64,000 nt of DNA from an uncultured bacterium (GCA_937863685.1 CALMGM010000002.1:1-64000); one strand, 5' to 3'; shown: positions 41,245-50,541, numbered from the stretch's first letter. The notes: generated by a model from the letters alone, not told the origin. Program-made: numbers and translations.

Positions 41245-42381
41245 ATGGCCAATAATTCCGACATCATCATCATCGGGGGCGGCATCATTGGGGCCGCCAC
41301 CGGGTATTATCTTTCCCGGGCCGGATGCCGGGTCAGGCTGATCGAGAAGGGCTACCTGTGCTCCGGGTCCACCGGGCGTTGCATTGGGGGCATCCGCCAG
41401 CAGTTCACCTCCGAGGGGTCGATCAAGCTGATGCTGGAGAGCGTTGGGCATTTCAGCAATATGAAAGAGGAGCTGGGGATCGATGTCCACTGGCATCCCG
41501 GCGGATACCTGTTCCTGGCCCACAGCCAGGAGAAGAAGGAAGCATTCCTGTCCAATATCTCCATTCAACAGAGCTTTGGTCTGAAGGATGTCCGCTGGGT
41601 GGATGCCTATGAAGCCAAGCAGGTGGCTCCCGGCCTGGATGCCCAGGGATTGCTGGGCGGCTCCTACTGTCCGTCGGACGGCCAGGCCTATCCCTTTGCA
41701 GTGGTCAGCGGCTACGTCGAAAGGATCAAATCCTACGGCGGCAGCATAAACACCTTTACCGAGGTGGCCGCCATACTTCAGGGCGGCGGCCGGGTCCGGG
41801 GGGTGCGGACCGCCGCGGGTGCCGAATACCAGGCCGATGTGGTCGTCAATGCCGCCGGGCCCTGGGCCAGGGATATCGGCCAAATGGCCGGCATCGAGGT
41901 GCCGGTGGAGCCGGAGAGGCATGAGGCCCTGATAACCGAGGGGGTGGATTACCTGAACATTCCCATGCTGGTGGATTACCGGGCCGACGGGGGATATTTC
42001 CAGCAGTTCCGCCACAACGGGCAGTTCATCGGCTGTTATTCGCCGGTTCCCAACGTTCCCGGCCATTCCACCGATTCCAGCTACCAATTCCTGAATCAGA
42101 TGCCCCGGCGGATGCTTAAACTGGTGCCGGCCCTGGCCCCGGTGAAGGTGATCCGCCAGTGGGCCGGCAGCTACGAGAACACCCCGGACGGCAACCCCAT
42201 ACTGGACCGGACCCCGCTGGAGGGATTTTTCGTGGCCGCCGGGATGTGCGGTCACGGTTTCATGCTGGGGCCGGCCATGGGAAGGCTGGCCGCCGACCTG
42301 ATATTGAATCACGGCAAAGTGCCTCCGGTGGCCGAATTCGCGCTGGAGCGGGATTATTCGCGTCAGGAGGCGATGAAATAA
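41245..42381 (+). CDS. DAO-type FAD-dependent amino-acid dehydrogenase catalytic subunit
   Basis: 378 residues. FAD-binding IIIGGGIIGAATGYYLSRAG at the N-terminus, STGRCIGGIRQQ, and the C-terminal WAGSYENTPDGNPILDRTPLEGFF...GHGFMLGPAMG typical of sarcosine oxidase beta, proline dehydrogenase beta and HcnC. It oxidises a secondary or D-amino acid; exact substrate unknown. It starts four bases after the BFD gene. Confidence 0.9.
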   Translation: MANNSDIIIIGGGIIGAATGYYLSRAGCRVRLIEKGYLCSGSTGRCIGGIRQQFTSEGSIKLMLESVGHFSNMKEELGIDVHWHPGGYLFLAHSQEKKEAFLSNISIQQSFGLKDVRWVDAYEAKQVAPGLDAQGLLGGSYCPSDGQAYPFAVVSGYVERIKSYGGSINTFTEVAAILQGGGRVRGVRTAAGAEYQADVVVNAAGPWARDIGQMAGIEVPVEPERHEALITEGVDYLNIPMLVDYRADGGYFQQFRHNGQFIGCYSPVPNVPGHSTDSSYQFLNQMPRRMLKLVPALAPVKVIRQWAGSYENTPDGNPILDRTPLEGFFVAAGMCGHGFMLGPAMGRLAADLILNHGKVPPVAEFALERDYSRQEAMK

Positions 42382-42410
42382 ATTATATCTTTAAAGAGGA
42401 GAGCAGGGAA

Positions 42411-42776
42411 ATGGATGCTTTGATCAGACTTATAGGCGGCAATGTTCGGAAGATGCGCAAAGCCCAGGGGATCTCCCAGCAAAAACTGGGGGAGCGGGCC
42501 GGCTTTGACTACCGGTACATAGGTTTCATCGAACAGGCCAGGGTCAATCCGACCATCAAGACCCTGGAGAAGGTGGCGGCGGCCCTCAATGCCTCGGTCC
42601 GCGACCTTCTGCCGGCCAACGCGGCTCTGGAGATTAACAAAAAGGGGCTTCCCGCCAAGATCACCGACCGGGAAAAGGTGATCTCCTTCATCATGCGTGA
42701 CCTCAACAAGGCCGACACAGTCAAGCTGAGGAAGATACGGCGGATCGTCAAGATCTCGGTGGGCGGCCCGGACTGA
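42411..42776 (+). CDS. XRE-family helix-turn-helix regulator
   Basis: 121 residues from the ATG at 42411, preceded by AGAGGAG. HTH_3 domain at about 6-62 (IGGNVRKMRKAQGISQQKLGERAG, then RYIGFIEQARVNPTIKTLEKVAAAL). The C-terminal ~50 residues are basic and may dimerise. It lies just after the amino-acid dehydrogenase genes, so it may regulate them or the ferritin-like/Hsp20 genes downstream. Confidence 0.88.
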   Translation: MDALIRLIGGNVRKMRKAQGISQQKLGERAGFDYRYIGFIEQARVNPTIKTLEKVAAALNASVRDLLPANAALEINKKGLPAKITDREKVISFIMRDLNKADTVKLRKIRRIVKISVGGPD

Positions 42777-42807
42777 TGACCGGCGATAGCGGCACTGGGG
42801 CCGTCCG

Positions 42808-43329
42808 ATGATCCTGGCCGGCGCCCTGGAGAAATTCAAATCTTTGGAGCTGAAGATGTCCGAGGTTTACCTGTGGTGCTCGATCAGCTTTGAGGATTTG
42901 GAACTCCGGCAGTTCTTTGCCGACATGTCCGACGAGGAACTGTCGCATGCCAGAGCCCTGGAAAACATCGGCAAACTTCCAGTGGTCAAGGAGGCCAATT
43001 TCGACATTCCCGATTACCTGCCGGAAAGAATTGGCCAAAAGATGGCCGAGACATTCGCCCGGCTGAAAGGGGAAAAAGGACTGGGGCAGATATTTCTGCT
43101 GCTGGCGGAGATGGAGAACAGCGAGATCAACCAGGCCTTCGACAGCATCCTGAAGGGCATCAACGATGCCGGGATCCGGCAGGTGGACCATCTGAACACC
43201 AATACCCGCCGCCATATCCTGATGCTGGCCCGGCAGGCGGAAAAGCTGGGCCTGGCGGAGGATGTCCGCAACAAAATAGGGCAGATCTCCGTGACCGACC
43301 GGGATTATTTCAAGCTGTTCATCCCCTAA
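42808..43329 (+). CDS. Ferritin-like (rubrerythrin-type) diiron protein
   Basis: 173 residues, all helical. Ferritin-like carboxylate pattern: Glu in LKMSEVYLW, E-x2-H in SDEELSHARAL, Glu in LAEMENSEIN, and a late His in TRRHILMLA. There is no rubredoxin Cys4 tail, so it is a short erythrin. Such proteins handle peroxide or iron in anaerobes. Neighbours (XRE regulator, Hsp20, Lon) suit a stress role. Spacing of the ligands is not fully canonical, so activity is uncertain. Confidence 0.72.
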   Translation: MILAGALEKFKSLELKMSEVYLWCSISFEDLELRQFFADMSDEELSHARALENIGKLPVVKEANFDIPDYLPERIGQKMAETFARLKGEKGLGQIFLLLAEMENSEINQAFDSILKGINDAGIRQVDHLNTNTRRHILMLARQAEKLGLAEDVRNKIGQISVTDRDYFKLFIP

Positions 43330-43346
43330 AGATAAAGGAGAGGATT

Positions 43347-43781
43347 ATGCCAAACCAGCCGGTGAAGGTGATGCGGGTGTACCGCCGGGACCTGAGCGGC
43401 CTGCTGCACGACATGACCGACCAGACCCAGCCCTTCTATCTGGTGGAGGAGGAGACCCTGTGGCATCCCAGCTGCGATGTCTACGAGACCGACGACGAGC
43501 TGGTGATCAAGCTGGAACTGGCCGGGATCTCCAAGGATGACATCAACATCAGTTTCGTTCCGGGGTCCCTGGTGATCAGGGGCTCCCGGCTGGACAACGC
43601 CGGGGCCGACCAGAAGCGTTTCTATCACAAGATCGAGATCAACCAGGGCTGGTTCGAGAAGGTCATCCGCCTGCCGGAGACGGTCAGCGACAAGGTCCAG
43701 AGCTCGGTCTACAAGGACGGCATGCTGGACATCAGGGTGGCCAAGCAGAAGGTCAGGACGGTGGAGATAAAGATAGAATGA
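43347..43781 (+). CDS. Small heat-shock protein Hsp20
   Basis: 144 residues with an alpha-crystallin domain (about 45-140): HPSCDVYETDDELVIKLELAGI, SLVIRGSR, and GWFEKVIRLPETV...YKDGMLDIRVAK. It holds unfolding proteins for refolding or degradation. AAGGAGAGG precedes the ATG, and the Lon protease gene follows, a functional match. Confidence 0.95.
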   Translation: MPNQPVKVMRVYRRDLSGLLHDMTDQTQPFYLVEEETLWHPSCDVYETDDELVIKLELAGISKDDINISFVPGSLVIRGSRLDNAGADQKRFYHKIEINQGWFEKVIRLPETVSDKVQSSVYKDGMLDIRVAKQKVRTVEIKIE

Positions 43782-43858
43782 GCTCCGGGAGAGGTATCGC
43801 TCGACGTCTGCCGGCAGATATCAAACCATAACTGAATCTTGAATCGAATAGGTTTTCA

Positions 43859-46207
43859 ATGCCCGAAGAATCCAAAGAAGTGAAAATACCAGGGGAGCTT
43901 CCCATTCTGCCGCTCAAGGGGCAGGTGGTATTTCCCTATCTGATAGTCCCGCTGGTCATATCCAACGAGAAGATGATCAAGCTCACCGACGAGACCCTGT
44001 TGGGGAACAAGATCATCGGCCTGTGCACCCAGCTGCGGCAGGATACCGACGAGCCCAAGGAGGACGAGATCTACCAGGTCGGCACCGCGGCCCTGATCAT
44101 CAAGATGCTCCGGTTCCCGGATGGCAGCATCCGGATCCTGGTGCAGGGCCTGAACCGGATCAAGATCACCAAGTTCGTCCAGACCGATCCCTATCTCACC
44201 GCCAAAGTGGAGGTGCTCAGGGAGAAGGGCCGTAAGAGCATCGAGGCCGAGGCCCTGATGAGGAACGTGGTGTCCCTGTTCCAGAAGATCATCGGACTGG
44301 CTCCCTACCTGCCGGACGAGCTGCAGGCGGTCTCCATGAACATTGAGGACAGCGGCAAGATGGCCGACCTGATTGCCTCCAACCTCAACCTGACCATCGC
44401 CGAGCGCCAGCAGATGCTGGAGACCATCGATCCCAAGGAGCGTTTGCAGAAGCTGATCCCGCTGCTCTCCAAGGAGCTCTCCATCCTGGAACTGGGGGAC
44501 AAGATCCGGAACCAGGTCAAGACCGAGATGGACAAGGACCAGCGCGATTATTTCCTGCGGGAGCAGATGAAGGCCATCCAGCGGGAGCTGGGAGAGGGGG
44601 ACGAACATTCCCTGGAAGTGGGCAACCTGCGCAAGAAGGTGGAGAAGGCAAACTTAAGCCCCGAGGCCCTGAAGGCGGCCCACGAGGAGCTGGACCGGCT
44701 GGCCCGGATGCCGCCCCATGCCGCCGAATACACCGTGGCCCGCACCTACATCGACTGGCTGGTTAAGCTCCCCTGGAGCGTATCCACCACCGACAGCTTG
44801 GACGTGGCGGCCGCCCGTAAGATACTGGACGAGGACCATTACGACCTGGAGAAGGTCAAGGACCGGATCATAGAATACCTGGCGGTCCGCAAGCTGAAAG
44901 GGGACGCCAAGGGGCCGATCCTGTGCTTTGTGGGGCCTCCGGGGGTGGGCAAGACCTCGCTGGGCCGTTCCATCGCCCGGGCCCTGGGCCGCAAATTCTA
45001 CCGCATCTCCCTGGGCGGCATCCGGGATGAGGCCGAGATCCGGGGCTTCCGCCGCACCTATATAGGCTCCATGCCGGGCCGCATCATCCAGGGACTGAAG
45101 CAGGCCGAGACCAACAACCCGGTCTTCATGCTGGATGAGGTGGACAAGATCGGGCTTGATTTCCGGGGCGATCCGGCGGCGGCCCTGCTGGAGGTGCTGG
45201 ATCCCGAACAGAACTTCTCCTTTGCCGATCATTACCTGGATGTGCCCTTCGACCTGTCCAAGGTGATGTTCATCACCACCGCCAACGTGATGGACCCCAT
45301 CCCCTCGGCCCTCAAGGACCGGATGGAGGTGCTGGAACTGCCGGGCTACATCGAGGAGGAGAAACTGCATATCGCCCTCAACTACCTGGTGCCCCGTCAG
45401 ATCAAGGAGAACGGTCTGAGCGGCGACCACATCAAATTCAGCGACCAGTCCATCAGCAAGATAATCTCCGAGTACACCCGTGAGGCCGGGGTCCGAAATC
45501 TGGAGCGGGAGATCGCCACCGTATGCCGCAAGGTGGCCAAGGAAGTGGCCTCCGGCGAGGACGGCAAAAAGACCGTCACTCCTCAGAGCCTGCATAAATA
45601 CCTGGGGCCGCAGAAGATATTTCCCGAGGTGGCCGAGCGGACCGGCGAGGTGGGCATGGCCACTGGGCTGGCCTGGACCCCGGTGGGCGGGGAGATCCTG
45701 TTCATCGAGGCCACCAAGATGCCGGGCAAGAAGGGGCTCAGCCTGACCGGATCGCTGGGCGAGGTGATGAAGGAATCGGCCCAGGCGGCCCTGTCGTACA
45801 TCCGGTCTAAAGCCAAGAGCTACAAGATAGATCCCCATTTCTTTGAGAAGTTCGACATTCACATCCACGTGCCGTCCGGGGCCATCCCCAAGGACGGCCC
45901 CTCGGCCGGGGTGACCATGGCCACCGCCCTGCTTTCGCTGCTGACCGACCGGCCGGTGAAGGCCAACCTGGCCATGACCGGCGAGATCACTTTGAGGGGC
46001 AAGGTGATGCCGGTTGGCGGCATCAAGGAGAAGGTGATCGCCGCCAAACGGGCCGGCATCAGGGAGATCATCATGCCGGAGCAGAACAAAAAGGACCTGG
46101 AGGAGGTACCGGACCATGTGCGGAAGAACCTGAAATTCCATTACGTCAGCAACATCGAAAGCGTGGTCAAGATAGCCTTCGGACCCAGGACCAGGAAGGG
46201 CAGATGA
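43859..46207 (+). CDS. lon: ATP-dependent protease Lon
   Basis: 782 residues. Substrate-binding LON domain (about 15-205), AAA+ domain with Walker [10 protein letters not shown] (about 358) and Walker [10 protein letters not shown], and C-terminal protease domain with catalytic Ser in [11 protein letters not shown] and Lys in [14 protein letters not shown]. Degrades misfolded and regulatory proteins. Full-length, no oddities. The GT9 gene starts one base after its stop. Confidence 0.98.
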   Translation: MPEESKEVKIPGELPILPLKGQVVFPYLIVPLVISNEKMIKLTDETLLGNKIIGLCTQLRQDTDEPKEDEIYQVGTAALIIKMLRFPDGSIRILVQGLNRIKITKFVQTDPYLTAKVEVLREKGRKSIEAEALMRNVVSLFQKIIGLAPYLPDELQAVSMNIEDSGKMADLIASNLNLTIAERQQMLETIDPKERLQKLIPLLSKELSILELGDKIRNQVKTEMDKDQRDYFLREQMKAIQRELGEGDEHSLEVGNLRKKVEKANLSPEALKAAHEELDRLARMPPHAAEYTVARTYIDWLVKLPWSVSTTDSLDVAAARKILDEDHYDLEKVKDRIIEYLAVRKLKGDAKGPILCFVGPPGVGKTSLGRSIARALGRKFYRISLGGIRDEAEIRGFRRTYIGSMPGRIIQGLKQAETNNPVFMLDEVDKIGLDFRGDPAAALLEVLDPEQNFSFADHYLDVPFDLSKVMFITTANVMDPIPSALKDRMEVLELPGYIEEEKLHIALNYLVPRQIKENGLSGDHIKFSDQSISKIISEYTREAGVRNLEREIATVCRKVAKEVASGEDGKKTVTPQSLHKYLGPQKIFPEVAERTGEVGMATGLAWTPVGGEILFIEATKMPGKKGLSLTGSLGEVMKESAQAALSYIRSKAKSYKIDPHFFEKFDIHIHVPSGAIPKDGPSAGVTMATALLSLLTDRPVKANLAMTGEITLRGKVMPVGGIKEKVIAAKRAGIREIIMPEQNKKDLEEVPDHVRKNLKFHYVSNIESVVKIAFGPRTRKGR

Positions 46208-46208
46208 A

Positions 46209-47225
46209 GTGAGCCTATTCAACTCACTGGCCATAAGCTTGTCCCGGAGGCTCGGCGTCCAGAAGCCGGTGGATTTCACCCGGATCCTCAAAAAACCCGG
46301 CAGGATCCTGTGTTTCCCGGCCCAGGACGACGGCGAACTGCTGTGTGCCGTTCCTGCCATCAGGGCTCTGCGCAAACATTATCGGGACAGCCTGATCGCC
46401 CTGCTGATCGACGAGGATAAACGCGGGCTGTGGCATTTTGACAACGAGGTGGACGAGGTGATAGATTTCCGGCCCCGTCTGGTCAAAGGCCCGGCTTCCG
46501 GGGAATCGCGCCGGCTGAAGAAGATCTTCCGTCAGCGCCGGTTCGAACTGCTGCTGGACCTGAACTACCGGCCCCTGGAGAACCTGTCACACCTGTTCTT
46601 CCGCTCCGATATAGAAGTGCGGTACGGACAGGAGACCGGGAGGGACTACCCATTCAAGAATTTCCTGATAAAGGCAGAAAAACTTTCGGCGGATGAGGTG
46701 ATCCGCAACCTGGACATCATAAAACCCCTGGGGGCTCAGGTGGCCGGCCATCATCCGGCCTGGCCCAAGCTGGTGGGCCTGGAGGGCAAAAGGGAGTTCC
46801 GGGAAAGGCTCAAGGAGGAGGGCCTTAAAAAAGGCCAGTCGGTGCTGGCCCTGGACGGAAGCCATTGGAAGAAGAGAAACTTTGAAAAGATCCTGCAGGC
46901 TCTGGCCCTTGATCAGCGGCTCAAGCTGATCGTGATAAATCCCGATGAAAAGATGTCTCAGCAGATGTTGAACGGGCAGACGGTGCTGAACTCGCCATCG
47001 GCGGCCGAGGCGGCCGAAGCCCTATCCCAGGCCCGGGGCTTCATCGGCTCCAAGAACGACATCTTCTCCATAGCCTACATGCTCAAGGTGCCCAGCCTGA
47101 TCACTGCCGGGTCCCAAAGCCTGGGCCTGCCCCTGCAGGGGGATCTGCTTCAGATACGGCGCGGTAAAATGCCTTTCGAGATCGGCGAGCAAGAGCTGAA
47201 TATTTTCCTGCAAAAAATATTTTAA
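46209..47225 (+). CDS. Glycosyltransferase family 9-like (heptosyltransferase-like) protein
   Basis: 338 residues starting at GTG 46209. Two Rossmann halves: GRILCFPAQDDGELLCAVPAIRALRKHY at about 30-58, and SHWKKRNFEKILQALA then ARGFIGSKNDIFSIAYMLKVPSLIT in the second half. This pattern is that of GT9 enzymes, which transfer ADP-heptose to LPS inner core. The motifs are weaker than in WaaC/WaaF, so the sugar is uncertain. Supports a Gram-negative envelope. Confidence 0.8.
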   Translation: MSLFNSLAISLSRRLGVQKPVDFTRILKKPGRILCFPAQDDGELLCAVPAIRALRKHYRDSLIALLIDEDKRGLWHFDNEVDEVIDFRPRLVKGPASGESRRLKKIFRQRRFELLLDLNYRPLENLSHLFFRSDIEVRYGQETGRDYPFKNFLIKAEKLSADEVIRNLDIIKPLGAQVAGHHPAWPKLVGLEGKREFRERLKEEGLKKGQSVLALDGSHWKKRNFEKILQALALDQRLKLIVINPDEKMSQQMLNGQTVLNSPSAAEAAEALSQARGFIGSKNDIFSIAYMLKVPSLITAGSQSLGLPLQGDLLQIRRGKMPFEIGEQELNIFLQKIF

Positions 47226-47233
47226 AATTCCTA

Positions 47234-47263
47234 TTGACAAACACCGCTCCGAAATTGTATCAT
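47234..47263 (+). promoter_or_regulatory. Promoter for the FmdB-HU unit, predicting a leaderless start
   Basis: TTGACA (47234-47239), 18 bases, TATCAT (47258-47263). The -10 ends six bases before the ATG at 47270. Confidence 0.65.
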
Positions 47264-47269
47264 AATGCT

Positions 47270-47488
47270 ATGCCAATCTTTGAGTTTGAATGCAGCAGGT
47301 GTAATCATAAATTTGAACAGCTGATGCGCCTCTCGGAAAGCAAACCCGCCTGCCCGGAATGCGGCAGTGCCCAGACAGAAAAGATTTTTTCCACATTCGG
47401 CTGCAGGACCGAGAGAGGTTTCGTTTCGGCCGGAAAATCCGGAGGATGCGGCGGGTGTTCATCTCATAACTGTTCCAGTTGTAACTAA
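47270..47488 (+). CDS. FmdB-family zinc ribbon protein
   Basis: 72 residues from the ATG at 47270; an upstream TTG lies inside the promoter. The zinc ribbon is visible as FEFECSRCNHKFEQLM ... CPECGS, the FmdB signature (PIFEFECSRC). The C-terminus is Gly/Cys-rich (GGCGGCSSHNCSSCN). FmdB proteins are small regulators of unclear function. No ribosome binding site; see promoter. Confidence 0.92.
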   Translation: MPIFEFECSRCNHKFEQLMRLSESKPACPECGSAQTEKIFSTFGCRTERGFVSAGKSGGCGGCSSHNCSSCN

Positions 47489-47501
47489 GGAGGGTTCACA
47501 A

Positions 47502-47783
47502 ATGACTAAGGCTGATCTGGTGAAGTTGGTTTGCGATAAAACCGGGGTTACCCAGCGGGATGCCAAGATCGTGGTCGATTCCTTTCTGGATGTCATCGCT
47601 CTGACGCTGAGCGAGGGCAAGAATATCGAGATCAGGGGTTTCGGCCGTTTCAAGGTCAAAGAGCGCAAGCCCCGTCTGGCCCGCAATCCCCGGCGTCCTA
47701 CCGAGACGGTGCAGATACCGGCCAGGTTGGTCCCCATTTTCCAGCCTTCCAACGAACTTAAAGCCCAGGTCTCGAAGAAGTAA
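47502..47783 (+). CDS. HU/IHF-family DNA-binding protein
   Basis: 93 residues from the ATG at 47502, with AAGGAGG eight bases upstream. The DNA-binding arm IEIRGFGRFKVKERKPRLARNPR is the HU/IHF signature. It compacts and bends DNA. Whether it is HU, or IHF alpha/beta-like cannot be decided. It lies 13 bases after the FmdB gene. Confidence 0.95.
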   Translation: MTKADLVKLVCDKTGVTQRDAKIVVDSFLDVIALTLSEGKNIEIRGFGRFKVKERKPRLARNPRRPTETVQIPARLVPIFQPSNELKAQVSKK

Positions 47784-47828
47784 ATAATAACAAAATATGA
47801 TAAACCAGAAGGAGGTTCGACAGTATAA

Positions 47829-47924
47829 ATGCCTTGCGGTAAGAAAAAGAAAAAACACAAGATAGCGACCCATAAACGCAAGAAACGTTTGAGAGCCAAC
47901 CGGCATAAGAAGAAATTGCGTTAG
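47829..47924 (+). CDS. AURKAIP1/COX24 (mS38-like) small basic ribosome-associated protein
   Basis: 31 residues, too short for most gene callers: starts MPCGKKKKKHK, then HKRKKRLRANRHKKKLR. This is the compact COX24/AURKAIP1 C-terminal domain, related to mitochondrial small-subunit protein mS38 and found as tiny proteins in Bacteroidetes and relatives. Almost half of the residues are Lys or Arg, fitting rRNA binding. AAGGAGG lies 13 bases before the ATG. It closes the FmdB-HU unit before a strong terminator. Confidence 0.85.
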   Translation: MPCGKKKKKHKIATHKRKKRLRANRHKKKLR

Positions 47925-47930
47925 AGCTTT

Positions 47931-47961
47931 ATGGCTATTCCCGCCGGGAATAGCCATTTTT
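47931..47961 (+). terminator. Terminator after the mS38-like gene
   Basis: Twelve-base stem ATGGCTATTCCC (47931-47942) with GGGAATAGCCAT (47946-47957), loop GCC, then TTTT. Confidence 0.92.
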
Positions 47962-48044
47962 ATTAAAGGTTCGCCAAGATGCAGATCAAGAAAACAGACG
48001 GCTACCGCGGGTGGTCAAGGGATGAAAATATATTTTTGTGATAC

Positions 48045-48073
48045 TTGACTTTTGAGGTTAGTTGAGATAACAT
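48045..48073 (+). promoter_or_regulatory. Promoter for the outer-membrane barrel gene
   Basis: TTGACT (48045-48050), 17 bases, TAACAT (48068-48073). Leader of about 53 bases to the ATG at 48133. Confidence 0.7.
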
Positions 48074-48132
48074 TATGCCATTGCGATCACCAACCAAACA
48101 ATAACAACAAAACAACATTAAGGAGTTCAGTC

Positions 48133-48708
48133 ATGAAGAAAATGACCCTGGTCCTGGTGGCCCTGGTTGCCTTGGGTTCCCTGTCATTTGCCCAGAACAA
48201 AATGACCATCGGCGGCGACGTGGGCTTGTTCCTGCCTATGGGAGATATGGGTGAGTGGTATTCAATGGGCTTTGGAGTCTGCCCGACCTTCGATTATGCC
48301 ATGAATGAGAATCTGTCCATAACCGGAACCATCGGTTATGTGAGCTGGGGCGCCAAGGAAGAGATATTCGGCATAGAATACAGCGTATCGGACATACCGC
48401 TCAAGGCCGGCGCCAAGTATTATTTCGGCGGCGGAACAGGCATCAAGCCCTACGGCATCGGCGAATTGGGTTTCCACATGCTGACATCAAAGGCCGAAGG
48501 GACCTTTTCTTATTTGGGTTACACCATGGAAATTGATGAATCGGCCAGTGAGACCAAAATGGGTCTGGGCTTCGGCGCCGGTTTCGAATATCCCATGAAC
48601 GAAAAGATGGCTTTGAACGTTCTGGGTGAGTACGAGACCATCATGACCGAGGGAGATGCCTTCAATAATTTCGTCATCAAGGCCGGGATCAAGTACAATC
48701 TAAAGTAG
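48133..48708 (+). CDS. Small outer-membrane beta-barrel protein
   Basis: 191 residues from the ATG at 48133 (AAGGAG upstream). Signal peptide 1-20 (MKKMTLVLVALVALGSLSFA). The mature part has alternating beta strands (GGDVGLFLPMGDM, LSITGTIGYVSWG, YGIGELGFHM, VIKAGIKYNLK) ending in the aromatic/hydrophobic strand expected of OmpA/OmpW-like eight-stranded barrels. Function unknown; supports an outer membrane. Confidence 0.85.
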   Translation: MKKMTLVLVALVALGSLSFAQNKMTIGGDVGLFLPMGDMGEWYSMGFGVCPTFDYAMNENLSITGTIGYVSWGAKEEIFGIEYSVSDIPLKAGAKYYFGGGTGIKPYGIGELGFHMLTSKAEGTFSYLGYTMEIDESASETKMGLGFGAGFEYPMNEKMALNVLGEYETIMTEGDAFNNFVIKAGIKYNLK

Positions 48709-48719
48709 AATATATGGTT

Positions 48720-48746
48720 AAAGCCCCGCTTCTGCGGGGCTTTTTT
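48720..48746 (+). terminator. Terminator after the barrel gene
   Basis: Stem AAAGCCCCGC (48720-48729) with GCGGGGCTTT (48734-48743), loop TTCT, ending in a run of T. Confidence 0.9.
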
Positions 48747-48796
48747 GTTTTAAACCATATCCTGTAAGCATAAGTCTAATCTGTTGAATATCAACC

Positions 48797-49336
48797 ATGC
48801 CTGAATCCTTAATGAATGCCATACAAGAAGTTAAAGCCGGGAATACCAGCTCTTTCAATGAGATCGTTCGGGCTCATCAGCAGGGCATCTATCGGCTTTG
48901 CTACCGCCTTACCGGCAACGTTGAGGATGCCAAGGACCTTACCCAGGAGGTATTCATCAAAGCATTAAAAGGCATCGGGGGATTCAAAGGGGAAAGCGAC
49001 ATCAGGACCTGGCTCTACCGGATAGCCATCAACACCGGTTCCACCTGGCGAAAGAAGAACCTCAACCAGCCCCTTTCATTTGAAGTTACCGGAGAGATCG
49101 CCGACCGCAAGACCCCGGATGTTCTTTTACAGAGGAAGGTTTCTGAGGCGGTGGATTCACTGCCATACAAACAAAGGTCGGTGTTCGTGATGCACCACTA
49201 CGAGGGATACAAACACGACGAGATCGCCCGGATCACCGACCGCTCCCCGGGCAGCGTCAAGGCCAATTATTTTCAGGCCGTCCAGAAGCTGAAGGAGAAG
49301 CTGAAGGATTTCGTGGAGTATCAGGATGACCAATGA
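48797..49336 (+). CDS. ECF-type RNA polymerase sigma factor
   Basis: 179 residues. Region 2 (about 18-85) has IYRLCYRLTGNVEDAKDLTQEVFIKA and TWLYRIAINT; region 4 (about 115-170) has LPYKQRSVFVMHHYEGYKHDEIARI and SPGSVKANYFQAVQKL. It directs polymerase to stress or envelope promoters. The next gene encodes a small membrane protein likely to be its anti-sigma factor, followed by two periplasmic sensor-like proteins, a typical ECF cassette. Confidence 0.95.
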   Translation: MPESLMNAIQEVKAGNTSSFNEIVRAHQQGIYRLCYRLTGNVEDAKDLTQEVFIKALKGIGGFKGESDIRTWLYRIAINTGSTWRKKNLNQPLSFEVTGEIADRKTPDVLLQRKVSEAVDSLPYKQRSVFVMHHYEGYKHDEIARITDRSPGSVKANYFQAVQKLKEKLKDFVEYQDDQ

Positions 49337-49406
49337 GGCCGTCATACTGCAGACGGTTTCGGGAATATAAACGTAAAAAAGGAAATCATATAACTTATCA
49401 AAGTCG

Positions 49407-49907
49407 ATGAACAAAATGAATAAAAACAAAAAAATACCGACCGATCTGGAATTATCCCTAATTTTGGATAAGTGGCAGGTGGAGATGCCGGACCAGCAGT
49501 TCTTTGCCAATCTGTCGGCCGTGGTCCAACAGACCGCCCTGAGACCGGCCAAACCGTGGTGGAGCGTAATGCTGTCCCCCATGCCGGCGGCCTCATTCAT
49601 GATGGTCTTCTTGCTGGCTTTCGGCATAACGGCCATGCGGAACCGGATATCGTCCGACAACAGGATCTCGCAGACCGCGGCCCACTGGGCCTCGGAGAAC
49701 TACGGCTGGTCAAACATCGACGAGGCCCTGGAGGCTGTGGCCCAGGACATCCCCGTCTCCCAGAACGACGCTCATGAAGAATATCTTTCCACCCTGCAGA
49801 AGGGCATATACCTTGAGGGATCGGACAATGCCACCCACTTGCTGGACGATCTGTCCGAAACCGAAATGGAGTACCTGCTTTCGGAACTGCAGGATATAAG
49901 GAGTTGA
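49407..49907 (+). CDS. Putative anti-sigma factor, single-pass membrane protein
   Basis: 166 residues (a second Met at 49416 is possible). The N-terminal ~50 residues would be cytoplasmic (DLELSLILDKWQVEMPDQQFFANL), one helix follows at about 55-73 (SPMPAASFMMVFLLAFGIT), and an acidic C-terminal domain lies outside. Position and topology suit an anti-sigma factor for 48797-49336; no ZAS zinc motif is present. Assignment rests on context. Confidence 0.65.
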   Translation: MNKMNKNKKIPTDLELSLILDKWQVEMPDQQFFANLSAVVQQTALRPAKPWWSVMLSPMPAASFMMVFLLAFGITAMRNRISSDNRISQTAAHWASENYGWSNIDEALEAVAQDIPVSQNDAHEEYLSTLQKGIYLEGSDNATHLLDDLSETEMEYLLSELQDIRS

Positions 49908-49908
49908 C

Positions 49909-50433
49909 ATGAAAAAAACATTGTTGATATTGTCCCTGCTGCTGATATCCCTGTCGGTCATGGCCCAGACCCGGATGACGGTCATGCTTCATGAGTATGA
50001 CAGTCTGTGTCCCCCGGAATTCCCGCCGCCCGAGCACCGGGAGCGACGGATGTTGGAGGCGGTGAGGGTCTCCCGGATGACCGAGGTCCTGCAACTTTCC
50101 AACGACCAGATATCCAAATTCTTCCCCAAGCTCAAACAGCTGGAGGAGAACCAGCGGGAACTGCGCAATAAACACCGGACACTGGTGGCCCAACTTGAGG
50201 AGATGATGGCCAGGAAGGCCAAGGACCGGGATCTTAAAGCCAAGCTGGATTCCATCGACAAACTGCAAAAGGAAACCTTTAAGAATATGGAAAAGATCCA
50301 TCAGGAGCTGGATACCATGCTGACCGTTCAGCAAAGGGCCCTGTGGAGGATCTTCGACCAGAATTTCGACGAGGAGATCCGCAGGATGGTGATCCAGGTC
50401 AAGGAAAAAAGGTACCGACGGATACGGCAATAG
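49909..50433 (+). CDS. Periplasmic helical protein, Spy/CpxP-like
   Basis: 174 residues. Signal peptide 1-20 (ending SVMAQ). The rest is helical and charged: LQLSNDQISKFFPKLKQLEENQRELRNKH and LDTMLTVQQRALWRIF, echoing the LTxxQ pattern of Spy/CpxP and heavy-metal sensor proteins. One base after the putative anti-sigma gene, so probably in one operon. Likely envelope-stress sensor or chaperone; inference from fold pattern and context. Confidence 0.7.
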   Translation: MKKTLLILSLLLISLSVMAQTRMTVMLHEYDSLCPPEFPPPEHRERRMLEAVRVSRMTEVLQLSNDQISKFFPKLKQLEENQRELRNKHRTLVAQLEEMMARKAKDRDLKAKLDSIDKLQKETFKNMEKIHQELDTMLTVQQRALWRIFDQNFDEEIRRMVIQVKEKRYRRIRQ

Positions 50434-50541
50434 CACAATAATATTGCCGGCGGCGGTAAATAGTTAAACCCTTAGACCGCTCCTGCAGTCCAATTACCGA
50501 ACAATGTCAAATACAATAAAACCAAAACCAAAGGAGAACCA

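Noticed and set aside
44654-46375. 573-codon minus-strand frame opposite lon
   Set aside because: Shadow of lon with no domain or start signals.
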